From contig DIYI01000009.1 in NCBI GenBank assembly GCA_002428965.1, positions 1 through 64,000 of the forward strand: DNA of 64,000 nt, in the 5' to 3' direction. The translations under genes were made by a program, and so were the position numbers. A model generated the notes under the pieces. It saw nothing but the letters and a program-made list of their open reading frames with translations. It was not told where the DNA came from and ran no database searches. Positions 18,053-27,239 of this stretch are shown here, in pieces. Source of the stretch: Jejuia sp. UBA6058. GTDB taxonomy: Bacteria; Bacteroidota; Bacteroidia; Flavobacteriales; Flavobacteriaceae. Each line of letters opens with the position of its first letter. Position 1 is the stretch's first letter.

Positions 18053-19489
18053 TTACTTGAGAACCGTTATAGTTCCTTTTTTTATAGATTGATTTGGGGT
18101 TTTAATAATGTAATAATAAACTGCGTTTATGCTTTTATAATCCAATTGATTTTGAGGCCAATTGTTTTGATAATCATTTGTACTTAATACTACTTTTCCT
18201 TGTTGACTAATCAACGTAACTTCGGTATTTGTGCCGCTCACATACTCTTGCGGAATTACCCAAGTATCATTTTGTCCATCACCATTTGGCGTAATTACGT
18301 TTGGAATATTGGATACATCAGGAAAAGGTTCAGTAACTTTAAAATTGATTTCTTGAGATGCTAAACAGCCTACTGTTTGTGTAATAACCACTTTGTAATC
18401 ACCCTGCTCTGTTACTTCAAAATTATCTTCTGTAGCACCTGAAATGAGATTTTCATCCATATACCACTGAAATTCTGGACTTTGTGCAGTCGTTGTAGTA
18501 CTTACCAATAATGTTTCACCACGTTCTAATTCGTTTCTTTCATTAACATCTATTTCGCTTGTAAAATCAGCGTTCCTTAAATCAATTGATGCACTAGAAG
18601 AGCAGTTTTCTAATTGAATTACCACTGCATAATTACCAGCCTCGTTAGTTTGATAAGATTGACTAGTAGCATTTGCAATTTCATTGCCATCTTTATACCA
18701 TTGATAAGAAATTCCGTTTATGGCACTAAGCGTTGTAGGTCCGTCTTCTGCGCAATATGGATTTCCTAGGGTAGAACTAATGGAAGTTTCACCACTTGAG
18801 GAGGATATTTGAGTAACAGAAACTTTATTGGATACAGAATTTGAAGTGCAGGTTCCGTAATTAGTTTCCACGAAATATACCCCTGGTTGATTTACTTCTA
18901 AACTTTCTCCAGAAGATACATAAACTGAGGTAGTAGCACTTGTTTCTTTAAACCAATTAAACGACAAAGCGTCGTATTGCAAAGGAGAATCGTTCATCAC
19001 TCCTCCTGGATTATCAATTGTTAATAAATAACTACCTCCTGAACAGTACACACCAGTGTCTATCAAATTGTTGATAGTAAACGGACTATCTTGAATCTTG
19101 TAATAAGCAGCAAAAACGTTTGATGCGCTACTTGTAGCTGCTGGTGCCGTACTTTTTACTCTAAGTTTATAGCCTTCGCCTGCTGTATCGTCTGGAACCG
19201 AAAAGGTAATAGTAGCAGGAGAAGATAATATACTTCCGGCCATTGAGCTATGGATAGTTGTTGCATTTGAAAAACTACCTGAGGCATCTGAAAGCTCTAT
19301 AATAAATTGGTTTGAAGCTTCTAGATTTGCTTCAGGAGAGAAAGTAAATGTAACGTTATATTCATTAAACGAGGAACTAGCACAAGCCTGAGTAAAGCCT
19401 AAATTAGGCTTACTTATTACTATTTGCGCTTTTATAGTTGATAAACCAACCGTGAAAACAAGCGTTAAAATAATAGTAAAATTCCTCAT
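18053..19489 (-). CDS. sprC: SprC-like secreted Ig-type protein with type-B sorting domain
   Basis: A 478-residue secreted protein, first of the spr-like operon. The signal peptide ends at about residue 21 (STIKAQ). Several beta-sandwich segments follow, including two with an Ig-like pattern (YQWYKDGNEI near 265, FQWYMDENLI near 345) and paired cysteines. The C-terminal about 85 residues form a type-B type IX sorting domain beginning NVITPNGDGQNDTW, which marks export by PorP/SprF-dependent systems. It directly precedes the sprD-like gene, so it may be the dedicated partner of that PorP-type barrel. Assignment to SprC relies on operon position. Confidence 0.7.
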   Translation of the reverse strand: MRNFTIILTLVFTVGLSTIKAQIVISKPNLGFTQACASSSFNEYNVTFTFSPEANLEASNQFIIELSDASGSFSNATTIHSSMAGSILSSPATITFSVPDDTAGEGYKLRVKSTAPAATSSASNVFAAYYKIQDSPFTINNLIDTGVYCSGGSYLLTIDNPGGVMNDSPLQYDALSFNWFKETSATTSVYVSSGESLEVNQPGVYFVETNYGTCTSNSVSNKVSVTQISSSSGETSISSTLGNPYCAEDGPTTLSAINGISYQWYKDGNEIANATSQSYQTNEAGNYAVVIQLENCSSSASIDLRNADFTSEIDVNERNELERGETLLVSTTTTAQSPEFQWYMDENLISGATEDNFEVTEQGDYKVVITQTVGCLASQEINFKVTEPFPDVSNIPNVITPNGDGQNDTWVIPQEYVSGTNTEVTLISQQGKVVLSTNDYQNNWPQNQLDYKSINAVYYYIIKTPNQSIKKGTITVLK

Positions 19490-19621
19490 ATAGTTTTACA
19501 TTTTATAAAACTACTAGGAATTTAATCTCTTGAATGAAATTAAAATATATTCCAAAAGTTATGAGAGGTGAAACTGGAAAATGAAACCTAGTAAAGTTTT
19601 ATCATGTTTTAATTTTTAATT

Positions 19622-20947
19622 CTATTGATCCTCTAATAAATCTGGATCAATATTGGTTGCTATAATTTTGTTTATTCTTAATCTAAAATCTGGCCTTCTA
19701 TAATTGTCTGCTGCAATAAATGTTTCTTTGTTGGTACTTTTAGAGTACACATTGAAAAAGGCTCTGTTTCCATACCAATTTTCCAAGTCATCATTATTAG
19801 CATTGTCCTCAATAAAAATATTACCATTGCAGTTATTAAAATACATTTGTGTAAACCCTATACTTTCTAAGTTTTCTTGATTTATGGTTATATTATGATC
19901 AAGAATAACAGCAGGATTAAAACCAGAAATCACGCTCTTGCTCATATCAAGCCTTGCACTTTCTCCAACATACACTGCTTCGTGCACTAAATTCATTTCT
20001 ATAGCAGCCTCTAAATCGTCGCTATCATTTAAAAATGTAAGATTGTTAGCTTCTAAAACTGTTTTATTTTTTGTAAAATCAAACTCTCGCTTCTCGTTGT
20101 AAGAAAGCACTTTTAAGCAAGCTTCTCCACTTCCATGAGAAGTATAGGGAGAACGAACAGCCAGAGCATTTACAATTGAAGAATTTGAGCCATGATTAAA
20201 CTTAAAGTCAGTACCCTTGTTTCGATATGATACTAAATGATTTAATACCGCATTACCACCCCAAACTTCAAAAGCATCTTCTTCGGCATTACTTATCATT
20301 ACATGGTCTAAAACGGTGGAATTACCTACACTTGCTAAAAGTAAACCGTTAAAATATGACTCTTGCGAAATGCGCTTACCAGCATATTCAATTCTCACGA
20401 ATTTAAGTACTCCAGAGGAATGATCTGCTTTATCTCCACCGTAATTAGTATGCACATAATCAGCAGGATTTAAATTAGGATAATATGCTGCTACTGAGCC
20501 ACTTCCATATCTATTTATAGGGGCTTCACCAAGAATTATAATACCTCCCCAATCTCCTGCTCTCTTTGAACTTTTGTTTGAAGTAAATATTATAGGATCG
20601 GTCTTTACACCTTCTGCCATAATTTTAGATCCTTTGGCAATAGTTAACGAGGCTTTAGATTTAAAATCTCCATAGACTATTGTACCAGGTTCAATAGTTA
20701 AGGTAGCGCCATTTGTTACAAAAACACTCCCAAGAAGTAAGTAAACTTCTCCTTTGTAAAGTGTGGTGTCTTCGGTAATGTTACCAGCTAATATTTGGGT
20801 TGGCTCACCATGATCAATTGGGCTTAACTTAAAATCTGTCCAGTTATTAAGCCAATTTGCATTTCCAGTAATTCCTTTTTCTTGCTGTGCAAAAGCAGAA
20901 GAAACCACTAAAAACAATACTAAAGTTAGGCTTGTAAAATTCTTCAT
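19622..20947 (-). CDS. Secreted parallel beta-helix protein
   Basis: A 441-residue exported protein. The signal peptide ends near residue 20 (SSAFAQ). The body has right-handed parallel beta-helix character: repeated short strands with NGATLTIEPGTIVYG, GDWGGIIILG, FVRIEYAGKR and NAEEDAFEVWGG patterns seen in a large Bacteroidota family of surface or periplasmic proteins. No type IX sorting domain is visible at the C terminus, which ends NIDPDLLEDQ. It is a separate transcription unit, 132 nt upstream of the sprC-like start and preceded by a candidate promoter and repeated GATGAAATAC sites. Function is unknown. Confidence 0.7.
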   Translation of the reverse strand: MKNFTSLTLVLFLVVSSAFAQQEKGITGNANWLNNWTDFKLSPIDHGEPTQILAGNITEDTTLYKGEVYLLLGSVFVTNGATLTIEPGTIVYGDFKSKASLTIAKGSKIMAEGVKTDPIIFTSNKSSKRAGDWGGIIILGEAPINRYGSGSVAAYYPNLNPADYVHTNYGGDKADHSSGVLKFVRIEYAGKRISQESYFNGLLLASVGNSTVLDHVMISNAEEDAFEVWGGNAVLNHLVSYRNKGTDFKFNHGSNSSIVNALAVRSPYTSHGSGEACLKVLSYNEKREFDFTKNKTVLEANNLTFLNDSDDLEAAIEMNLVHEAVYVGESARLDMSKSVISGFNPAVILDHNITINQENLESIGFTQMYFNNCNGNIFIEDNANNDDLENWYGNRAFFNVYSKSTNKETFIAADNYRRPDFRLRINKIIATNIDPDLLEDQ

Positions 20948-20994
20948 GATTATTATTAATTTTTATCCGTGGATAACTGATTTAAAACTGTAAT

Positions 20995-21026
20995 CAAAAA
21001 TATTGGAATATTCTATGAAATACCAA
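20995..21026 (-). promoter_or_regulatory. Candidate promoter of the beta-helix gene
   Basis: On the minus strand TTG (21026-21024) is followed after 21 nt by TATTTTTG (21002-20995), matching the Bacteroidota promoter pattern. The start codon of the beta-helix gene lies about 48 nt downstream. The -33 element touches the first of the GATGAAATAC repeats. Confidence 0.45.
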
Positions 21027-21088
21027 TTATTTCGATGAAATACATGTTTAATCTAAAAAATAAGTAAGTATTTTCGATGAAATACACA
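21011..21088. promoter_or_regulatory. Three ATGAAATAC repeats, possible operator
   Basis: TTCTATGAAATACCA (21011-21025), TTCGATGAAATACATG (21031-21046) and TTCGATGAAATACACA (21073-21088) are direct repeats. The middle copy is embedded in a perfect inverted repeat, TATTTC-GAT-GAAATA (21028-21042). They lie at and just upstream of the candidate -33 box of the beta-helix gene, a good place for an activator or repressor site. The regulator is unknown. Confidence 0.4.
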
Positions 21089-21197
21089 TTAAAAGGACTT
21101 GATATAAAAATGAAAGGTATTGCCTATATACAAAAATGAGCTAATTAAAAATCCACTCAGAATACTAAATAATGAAGAAAGAAAAATGCGCCATTAA

Positions 21198-21644
21198 TTA
21201 GTGATAGGCACTATACTCGTGTAGTGATTTTAAGATTTCCTCATAGAAAATAATAGCTGAAACTAAATCATCGGTATCTGAATACGGCAAAATTCTTTCT
21301 TGAAATTCTCCAGTACTTTTTAAGAAATCGTCAGTAGCTTCAAACTGAGCTTCCAAAGCTTTCCTGTTATCACTATCATTAGGGATACCAAGAGTGGTCA
21401 TGGTTACACCAGGTTTCGTGGCAAATGCTATATACGGCATTAACTTAACTAAGCTTTCTAAACGTTCTACATATAAAGTTAATAATTCGCCTTTTTGCAG
21501 GTTATCAAGTTCAGATTTACTATGATACTTTTTTATGGCTACATTGTCACTTATTATACTTTTAGCATCCTTTTTCTTTTGTGCAAAACCAGCACTTGCT
21601 AATAACATAAAGCAAAAACTAAGAAAGAAAATTTTCGTTTTCAT
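21198..21644 (-). CDS. Exported helical protein of unknown function
   Basis: A 148-residue protein that I do not recognise. The first 21 residues are a signal peptide ending SAGFAQ, so it should be periplasmic or secreted. The mature part is highly charged and mostly helical, starting KKKDAKSI, with one conserved-looking segment GELLTLYVERLESLVKLMPY near residue 55. There is no cysteine pair, lipobox or sorting domain. It is a lone gene 250 nt upstream of the beta-helix gene, in the same direction. Confidence 0.6.
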   Translation of the reverse strand: MKTKIFFLSFCFMLLASAGFAQKKKDAKSIISDNVAIKKYHSKSELDNLQKGELLTLYVERLESLVKLMPYIAFATKPGVTMTTLGIPNDSDNRKALEAQFEATDDFLKSTGEFQERILPYSDTDDLVSAIIFYEEILKSLHEYSAYH

Positions 21645-21842
21645 GAATGTGATATTGGGGTTCAGGATGCTAAAATATGTAATTTATCGTAAAAAACAAT
21701 CGTTTTGTCGATTTTTTTTAACTTCAATAACCGTATTACACTTCCTAAAACAAAAGTATATACGCTCTATTTTATAATTTAATAATATTATTTCCTCTAA
21801 GAATTGAATCTTAGATATTATTTTTGAATTACAAGAAAAACT

Positions 21843-22658
21843 ATGGATTTAAGCAAAGTAAAGTTAGTGGTGACTGATATGGATGGCACCCTACTTAATA
21901 AAAATCATGAAATTAGTCCACTTTTCAACTCCCTTTTCAAGCAGCTTATCAAACACAATATCACTTTTGTTGCGGCTAGTGGAAGACCTTACTACGGCAT
22001 GATAGATAAATTACATCATATCAAAGACGATATAATTATTGTTGCAGAAAACGGTGGCTTAATAATAAAGGATGACCACACATTATTATCTAACCCCATT
22101 AAATCAGATCATTTGAAAGAGCTAACTGATTTGATTCTTACAATAGAAAATACACATCCTATTTTCTGTACCAGACATAAGGCTTATGTAATGAGTAATT
22201 CTAAACCCCTTCTGCATTTGCTATCTGAATATTATGCACAATATGAAATAATCACTTCTCCTGAGGCAATTCAAGAACATGTTTACAAAATTGCACTCTT
22301 CCATGAAGAAAGTTCAGAACAGTACATTTATCCTTTCATTAAACATTTAGACCACAAATTTAAAGTAAAATTATCAGCCACTCATTGGGTTGATATTTCT
22401 GAAAACATTGCAAATAAAGGTACTGCTATAAAGCTTTTACAAGAAAAATATAATATCTCTAAAGACGAAACTTTAGCTTTTGGCGACTATAATAATGACT
22501 TAGAAATGCTGGAAAACGCTTATTTTAGTTATGCGATGGCCAACGCGCATCCACATGTAAAAACTACTGCAAGGTTTGAAACCAAGAGTAATAATGATTT
22601 TGGGGTAGAGGTCGTTCTTGAAGAACTTCTATACGAGAAAAATAAATCTATGTCTTGA
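21843..22658 (+). CDS. Cof-type HAD hydrolase
   Basis: A cytosolic phosphatase of the haloacid dehalogenase superfamily, Cof/YbiV-like subfamily, normally acting on sugar phosphates or similar small phosphorylated compounds. Motif I is TDMDGTLL with the nucleophile D12 and acid D14. Motif II is AASGRP near 58. Motif IV is FGDYNNDLEML near 214, and the inserted cap domain lies between them. At 271 residues the length is normal. It is followed 75 nt later by the small lipoprotein gene in the same direction. The exact substrate cannot be read from sequence. Confidence 0.88.
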   Translation: MDLSKVKLVVTDMDGTLLNKNHEISPLFNSLFKQLIKHNITFVAASGRPYYGMIDKLHHIKDDIIIVAENGGLIIKDDHTLLSNPIKSDHLKELTDLILTIENTHPIFCTRHKAYVMSNSKPLLHLLSEYYAQYEIITSPEAIQEHVYKIALFHEESSEQYIYPFIKHLDHKFKVKLSATHWVDISENIANKGTAIKLLQEKYNISKDETLAFGDYNNDLEMLENAYFSYAMANAHPHVKTTARFETKSNNDFGVEVVLEELLYEKNKSMS

Positions 22659-22733
22659 AAATAAGTAATTTAGACTTTAACGCAACCTTTGCGTATTTTT
22701 ACCATCTAAAAAGAAAAAATAATTGTTTTCAAA

Positions 22734-23189
22734 ATGAAATTCAAGTCCTTTACTCTATCAATCTTATCAATATATCTTACAAGTTGCTCTCTTGAGAGTA
22801 ATGATTTTGCTGCCAGTGACACAGTTGAAACAACTGTTGTGGAATGGCATCTAACGAACGTTTCTGGTGGAATTCCCAATGTAGATATTAATTTCGATTT
22901 AGATAAAATAATATGGATTTTTGATGTTGATATTAATGGCAGCGGTACTCTTTTAGTTCAAAATCATAATGAAGAAAATTCGATAGAAGATGGTTTAGAA
23001 TCTGGGGAGTATGCAGTTTTTGTAGCTGAATATGATGAACAACCTATATTATTCCTTAATGGAGAAGAATATGCAGGATTTTCATACCCAACTTCAGATA
23101 CTTTAGTGATTAACCATAACATTACCTCCAGAGGGCTTATAGCTTCAGAAGAATATATTTTCACTTTCCGAAGAAGACTTATTGAATAA
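22734..23189 (+). CDS. Small lipoprotein, paralogue of 5760-6221
   Basis: A 151-residue putative lipoprotein with the lipidated cysteine at C18 (YLTSC). The mature part is acidic and strand-rich, with EWHLTNVSGG near 37, IIWIFDVDINGSG near 62 and NSIEDGLESGEY near 83. The same blocks occur at the same positions in the lipoprotein at 5760-6221, so the two are paralogues separated by about 17 kb. A lipocalin-like small barrel is plausible but unproven. It converges on the secreted protein gene at 23198 with only 8 bp between stop codons. Confidence 0.72.
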   Translation: MKFKSFTLSILSIYLTSCSLESNDFAASDTVETTVVEWHLTNVSGGIPNVDINFDLDKIIWIFDVDINGSGTLLVQNHNEENSIEDGLESGEYAVFVAEYDEQPILFLNGEEYAGFSYPTSDTLVINHNITSRGLIASEEYIFTFRRRLIE

Positions 23190-23197
23190 GCTACAAA

Positions 23198-24457
23198 TTA
23201 AGTTTTTTGCTTTTTTTTCTTTGCAGCAGGGAATAGAACATTATTCAATATTAAACGATATCCTGGAGAAGTTGGATGCAAATCTAATTCTGTTTTAGCG
23301 TCCCCTACTCTATGCTGATAATCTTCAGGATCATGACCGCCATAGAAGGTAAAAAACCCTTTCCCTTTAATACCATGAATATATTTGGCTTCGCCATTAG
23401 TCTTATTCTCTCCCATTACTAGCACATTAGACTTAATTTCATCTCGCGTAAAAGCAGTGGTTTGTCCCATAAAACCTTTAACTAATGCGGTATGGTTTTG
23501 ACATAACATTGTTGGTATTGGATCCCACTTTGCCGAAAATTCCATTAAAGAAAAATAATCTGTAGTTTTTGATATGGTTCTTTTTCTAGTAGTATCGATA
23601 GATGAAAACTCGTACTTTTTGGCATTTCTTTCCAATAAGAAATCAGTGAAGGCAAACGTTTTATTATAGTTAATTTTATTTTGATATGCCGGCTCACTAC
23701 CATCTCCATCAAACATTGGCTCGCAAATATCAACACCTTCTGCCGCTAAAGCTATATCAAAACTGTCTGTAGCACTACACATGGCAAACATAAAGCCTCC
23801 CCCAACAACGTAATCTCGTATTTTTAAAGCCACATCTAATTTTGCTTCAGAAACTTTATTGTACCCTAAACGTTTGGCAAGAGCTTCAGCATCTTTTTTC
23901 TCTTGAATATACCATGATGAAGCACGATACATTCCATAAAACTTGCCGAATTGTCCTGTAAAATCTTCATGATGTAGGTGTAACCAATCAAACAATAAAA
24001 GACCATCATTAAGCACCTCTTCATCATAAATAGTTTCATACGGAATTTCTGCATAAGTAAGAACCATAGTAACAGCGTCATCCCAAGGCAGCTTACCTTT
24101 AGGTGTATACACTGCTACTTTAGGAGCTTTCTCTAAAACCACCGCTTCCATATTTTTGCTCGGACTTGCTATATCCTCTAAAATACTTTCAGCCTTTTCA
24201 GTGGAAATTAATTCAAAAGACACACCCCGTATTTGACACTCTTTTTGAATACTTTCGGTGTCAGGCAATAAAAAGGAACCTCCACGATAATTAAGAAGCC
24301 ATTTTACCTTAAGCTGCTTTTCCAGTGTCCAATATGTAATACCGTAAGCCTTAAGATGATTCTTCTGAGATTCGGAATCCATTGGAATTAGTATATAAGA
24401 TGCATGTATGTTTATACTAATAAGAAGAAGACATAGAAGGATTAGGGCTCTTTTCAT
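23198..24457 (-). CDS. Exported class I glutamine amidotransferase-like protein
   Basis: A 419-residue protein with an N-terminal signal peptide (about 1-19, ending NIHAS). Relatives in flavobacteria are, I believe, often labelled asparagine synthetase B, but no N-terminal Cys nucleophile or ATP pyrophosphatase motif of that enzyme is present. Instead the middle shows a GATase/ThuA-like Rossmann core: KVAVYTPKGK near 113, LLLFDWLHLHHEDFTG near 152, and a nucleophile-elbow-like GGGFMFAMCSATDSFDIA near 223. The C terminus has GHDPEDYQH. It is probably a periplasmic hydrolase or binding protein. It ends in KKKKQKT. It lies 47 nt downstream of dnaB. Confidence 0.6.
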   Translation of the reverse strand: MKRALILLCLLLISINIHASYILIPMDSESQKNHLKAYGITYWTLEKQLKVKWLLNYRGGSFLLPDTESIQKECQIRGVSFELISTEKAESILEDIASPSKNMEAVVLEKAPKVAVYTPKGKLPWDDAVTMVLTYAEIPYETIYDEEVLNDGLLLFDWLHLHHEDFTGQFGKFYGMYRASSWYIQEKKDAEALAKRLGYNKVSEAKLDVALKIRDYVVGGGFMFAMCSATDSFDIALAAEGVDICEPMFDGDGSEPAYQNKINYNKTFAFTDFLLERNAKKYEFSSIDTTRKRTISKTTDYFSLMEFSAKWDPIPTMLCQNHTALVKGFMGQTTAFTRDEIKSNVLVMGENKTNGEAKYIHGIKGKGFFTFYGGHDPEDYQHRVGDAKTELDLHPTSPGYRLILNNVLFPAAKKKKQKT

Positions 24458-24504
24458 AAGCCGAAAGATAATGAAAAAATGAACTGAAAGAATTTAATCA
24501 ATTG

Positions 24505-26049
24505 TTAAAATGGTACATCGCTTTCATCCTCACCATCATTAAATGAACTTCCAAAAGCTTGATCTGGACTGGCTGTAAAACTATCTGGTTTAAAGGTATC
24601 ATCATTAGCGGCAGCATTCATTTTACTATGAAACTCAAATGGCGAATCAAAATCGTCAAGATTATCAAATTTCCCTAAGTGCCCTAAGAATTTTAAGCGG
24701 ATATTCTCCAAACCACCATTACGGTGTTTCGCAATGATAAATTCAGCTTGCCCCTCTGTTGGTGTGCGCTCCTCATCGTCCCACTCATCAATTTTATAAT
24801 ATTCTGGACGATAAATAAAACTCACAATGTCCGCATCTTGCTCAATGGCGCCAGACTCACGTAAATCGGAAAGTAAAGGTCTCTTACTCCCACCACGCGT
24901 TTCTACAGCACGTGACAACTGGGATAAAGCTATAACAGGAACATTAAGCTCCTTAGCCAATGCTTTTAAGTTTCTCGAAATCATTGAAATTTCTTGTTCG
25001 CGGTTTCCTGCATGACTACTTCCTCCTGTCATTAACTGTAGGTAATCTATCATTATTAATTTGATACCATGTTGTGATGACAAACGACGCGCTTTAGCCC
25101 TTAAATCGAAAATAGAAAGCGAAGGGGTATCATCAATAAACAAAGGGGCTTTTTCGAGATCCTTAACCTTCACGTTGAGTTGTTCCCATTCGTGCTTTTC
25201 TAATTTACCGGTTCTCAACTTTTCGGAAGACAATCCTGTTTCACTAGAAATAAGACGTGTAATCAACTGTACCGAAGCCATTTCTAAAGAGAAAAAAGCC
25301 ACTGGAATGTTTTGATCTACGGCAATATTTCTTGCCATAGAAAGGGTTAGGGCGGTTTTACCCATACCTGGACGTGCAGCAACAATTATTAAATCTGAAG
25401 GTTGCCAACCTGATGTTAATTTATCTAGTTTGTGAAAACCTGTTGGAATGCCACTTAAACCTTCTTTATTTGAAATCTCTTCAATTTTCTTCTTAGCTTG
25501 AATTACAAGCTCTTGGGCCGTTTCACTAGATTTTTTAATATTCCCTTGAGTAACTTCGTATAATTTTGCTTCTGCCTTATCTAATAAGTCAAAAACATCT
25601 TTGGTTTCATCATATGAATCTTCAATAATTTCATTTGAAATCTTGATTAAACTTCTTTGAATAAATTTTTGAAGAATAATTCGTGCATGAAATTCGATAT
25701 GTGCTGAAGAAGAAACTTTTTGAGTTAAAGAAATTAGATAAAAATCTCCACCTACCAGTTCTAGCTTAGCATTTTTTTTAAGTTGTGTTGATACAGTTAA
25801 TAAATCAACCGGTTCGCTACCTTCAAACAACTGAAAGATAGCTTCAAAAATATGTTGATGTGCCTCTTTGTAAAATGCTTCTGGACTTAAAATATCAATT
25901 ACCTCATCAACACCCTTTTTGTCAATCATCATTGCACCAAGAACAACCTCTTCTAAATCAACAGCCTGAGGGGGGATTTTTCCTTTTTCGAGATTAATTA
26001 AAGTGCTTTTATCTACACGATATCCAGTAAGTTGGTTAGGTTGCTTCAT
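24505..26049 (-). CDS. dnaB: Replicative DNA helicase DnaB
   Basis: Hexameric helicase that unwinds DNA at the replication fork. The N-terminal primase-interacting domain (about 25-130) is followed by a linker and a RecA-like ATPase with Walker A ARPGMGKTAL and Walker B LIMIDYLQLM, plus an arginine-finger-bearing C-terminal part with RNGG. The chosen ATG at 26049 gives 514 residues starting MKQPNQLTGY; the longer frame to 26076 adds nine hydrophobic residues that are not family-like. The C-terminal tail is acidic and ends DGEDESDVPF, resembling the SSB-type acidic tip. That is an observation only. Confidence 0.95.
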   Translation of the reverse strand: MKQPNQLTGYRVDKSTLINLEKGKIPPQAVDLEEVVLGAMMIDKKGVDEVIDILSPEAFYKEAHQHIFEAIFQLFEGSEPVDLLTVSTQLKKNAKLELVGGDFYLISLTQKVSSSAHIEFHARIILQKFIQRSLIKISNEIIEDSYDETKDVFDLLDKAEAKLYEVTQGNIKKSSETAQELVIQAKKKIEEISNKEGLSGIPTGFHKLDKLTSGWQPSDLIIVAARPGMGKTALTLSMARNIAVDQNIPVAFFSLEMASVQLITRLISSETGLSSEKLRTGKLEKHEWEQLNVKVKDLEKAPLFIDDTPSLSIFDLRAKARRLSSQHGIKLIMIDYLQLMTGGSSHAGNREQEISMISRNLKALAKELNVPVIALSQLSRAVETRGGSKRPLLSDLRESGAIEQDADIVSFIYRPEYYKIDEWDDEERTPTEGQAEFIIAKHRNGGLENIRLKFLGHLGKFDNLDDFDSPFEFHSKMNAAANDDTFKPDSFTASPDQAFGSSFNDGEDESDVPF

Positions 26050-26161
26050 AAATGCGAAAATAGCTAAATAAACCAATCGATATGAAAATTTATCATTCTG
26101 GTTTTACACGCTTCGTTAACAAAATAACTGTTGATAACTTATTACTATTGTGAACAAGCAT

Positions 26162-26196
26162 AAAAAAAATCTGAAGTTTAAACTTCAGATTTTTTA
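26162..26196. terminator. Bidirectional terminator downstream of accA
   Basis: ATCTGAAGTTTAAACTTCAG (from 26169) forms a perfect self-complementary hairpin with an A-run before it and a T-run after it. It stops transcription of the minus-strand accA and shields dnaB, whose gene begins about 110 nt away. Confidence 0.85.
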
Positions 26197-26215
26197 GTTT
26201 TTGGTTTTAAACGTT

Positions 26216-27169
26216 TTAGCCTTTAAAAACCCCCATGTTGGCATATTTTTCTATGCGTTCATTAATCAAATCTGTTGGTGATAAGTTTTTCAGTTCATCA
26301 AAATGTTTTTCAATGGTATCGCTAACTGCTTGAAATGTTTTCGCCCTATCTCTATGAGCTCCTCCTAGAGGCTCTTTAATAATACCGTCAATAAGTTTTT
26401 GTTTCTTCATATCCTTAGCGGTCAATTTCAAAGCTTCGGCAGCAGTTTCTTTATGCTCCCAACTTCGCCATAATATTGAGGAACATGATTCTGGAGAAAT
26501 CACGGAATACCACGTATTTTCAAGCATTAAAACTCTATCTCCCACACCAATACCCAAAGCACCACCTGATGCTCCTTCTCCAATTACAATTGTAATTATT
26601 GGTGTTTTTAAACGTGTCATTTCCAAAATGTTCCTAGCAATTGCTTCTCCTTGTCCACGCTCTTCAGCTTCTAGACCAGGATAAGCCCCAGGAGTATCTA
26701 ACAAGGTAACTACTGGAATACCAAATTTTTCTGCAGATTTCATCAACCTTAACGCTTTTCTATAACCTTCTGGATTAGCCATACCAAAATTTCTGTACTG
26801 TCTTGTTTTGGTATTATATCCTTTTTGTTGGCCAATAAACATATAAGTCTGGTCTCCAATTTTACCAAGACCACCAATCATTGCCTTGTCATCTTTAAAA
26901 CTTCTATCTCCATGAAGCTCCAAAAATGTGTCGCCGCAAATGGCATTAATATAATCTAAAGTGTATGGTCTGTTTGGATGTCTTGATAGTTGAACACGTT
27001 GCCACGCGGTTAAGTTCTTATATATCTCGTCTGTAGTCTTTTCAAGCTTTTTCTCAATCTGCTCGCAGGTTTCAGTAACATCAACTTCACTTTCTTCACC
27101 AATAATCTTGCACTTTTGCAATTGATCTTCCAGCTCCTTTATAGGTAATTCAAATTCTAAATATTCCAT
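26216..27169 (-). CDS. accA: Acetyl-CoA carboxylase carboxyltransferase subunit alpha
   Basis: Alpha subunit of the carboxyltransferase that moves the carboxyl group from biotin to acetyl-CoA, the first step of fatty-acid synthesis. The 317 residues match the family end to end: a helical N terminus (MEYLEFELPIKELE), TAWQRVQLSRHPNRPYTLDY, the GDRSFKDD segment, and the oxyanion-hole region with GEGASGGALGIGVGDRVL. It is a single gene with its own terminator. A TAATTTTG box (27210-27203, minus strand) could be its -7 element, but no clear -33 was found. Confidence 0.96.
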   Translation of the reverse strand: MEYLEFELPIKELEDQLQKCKIIGEESEVDVTETCEQIEKKLEKTTDEIYKNLTAWQRVQLSRHPNRPYTLDYINAICGDTFLELHGDRSFKDDKAMIGGLGKIGDQTYMFIGQQKGYNTKTRQYRNFGMANPEGYRKALRLMKSAEKFGIPVVTLLDTPGAYPGLEAEERGQGEAIARNILEMTRLKTPIITIVIGEGASGGALGIGVGDRVLMLENTWYSVISPESCSSILWRSWEHKETAAEALKLTAKDMKKQKLIDGIIKEPLGGAHRDRAKTFQAVSDTIEKHFDELKNLSPTDLINERIEKYANMGVFKG

Positions 27170-27239
27170 AAGAATTTAATTTCTTTCATTTTAGTTAGCT
27201 CACAAAATTAAGCAATTATTTTCTTTTGAATTTTACTAA

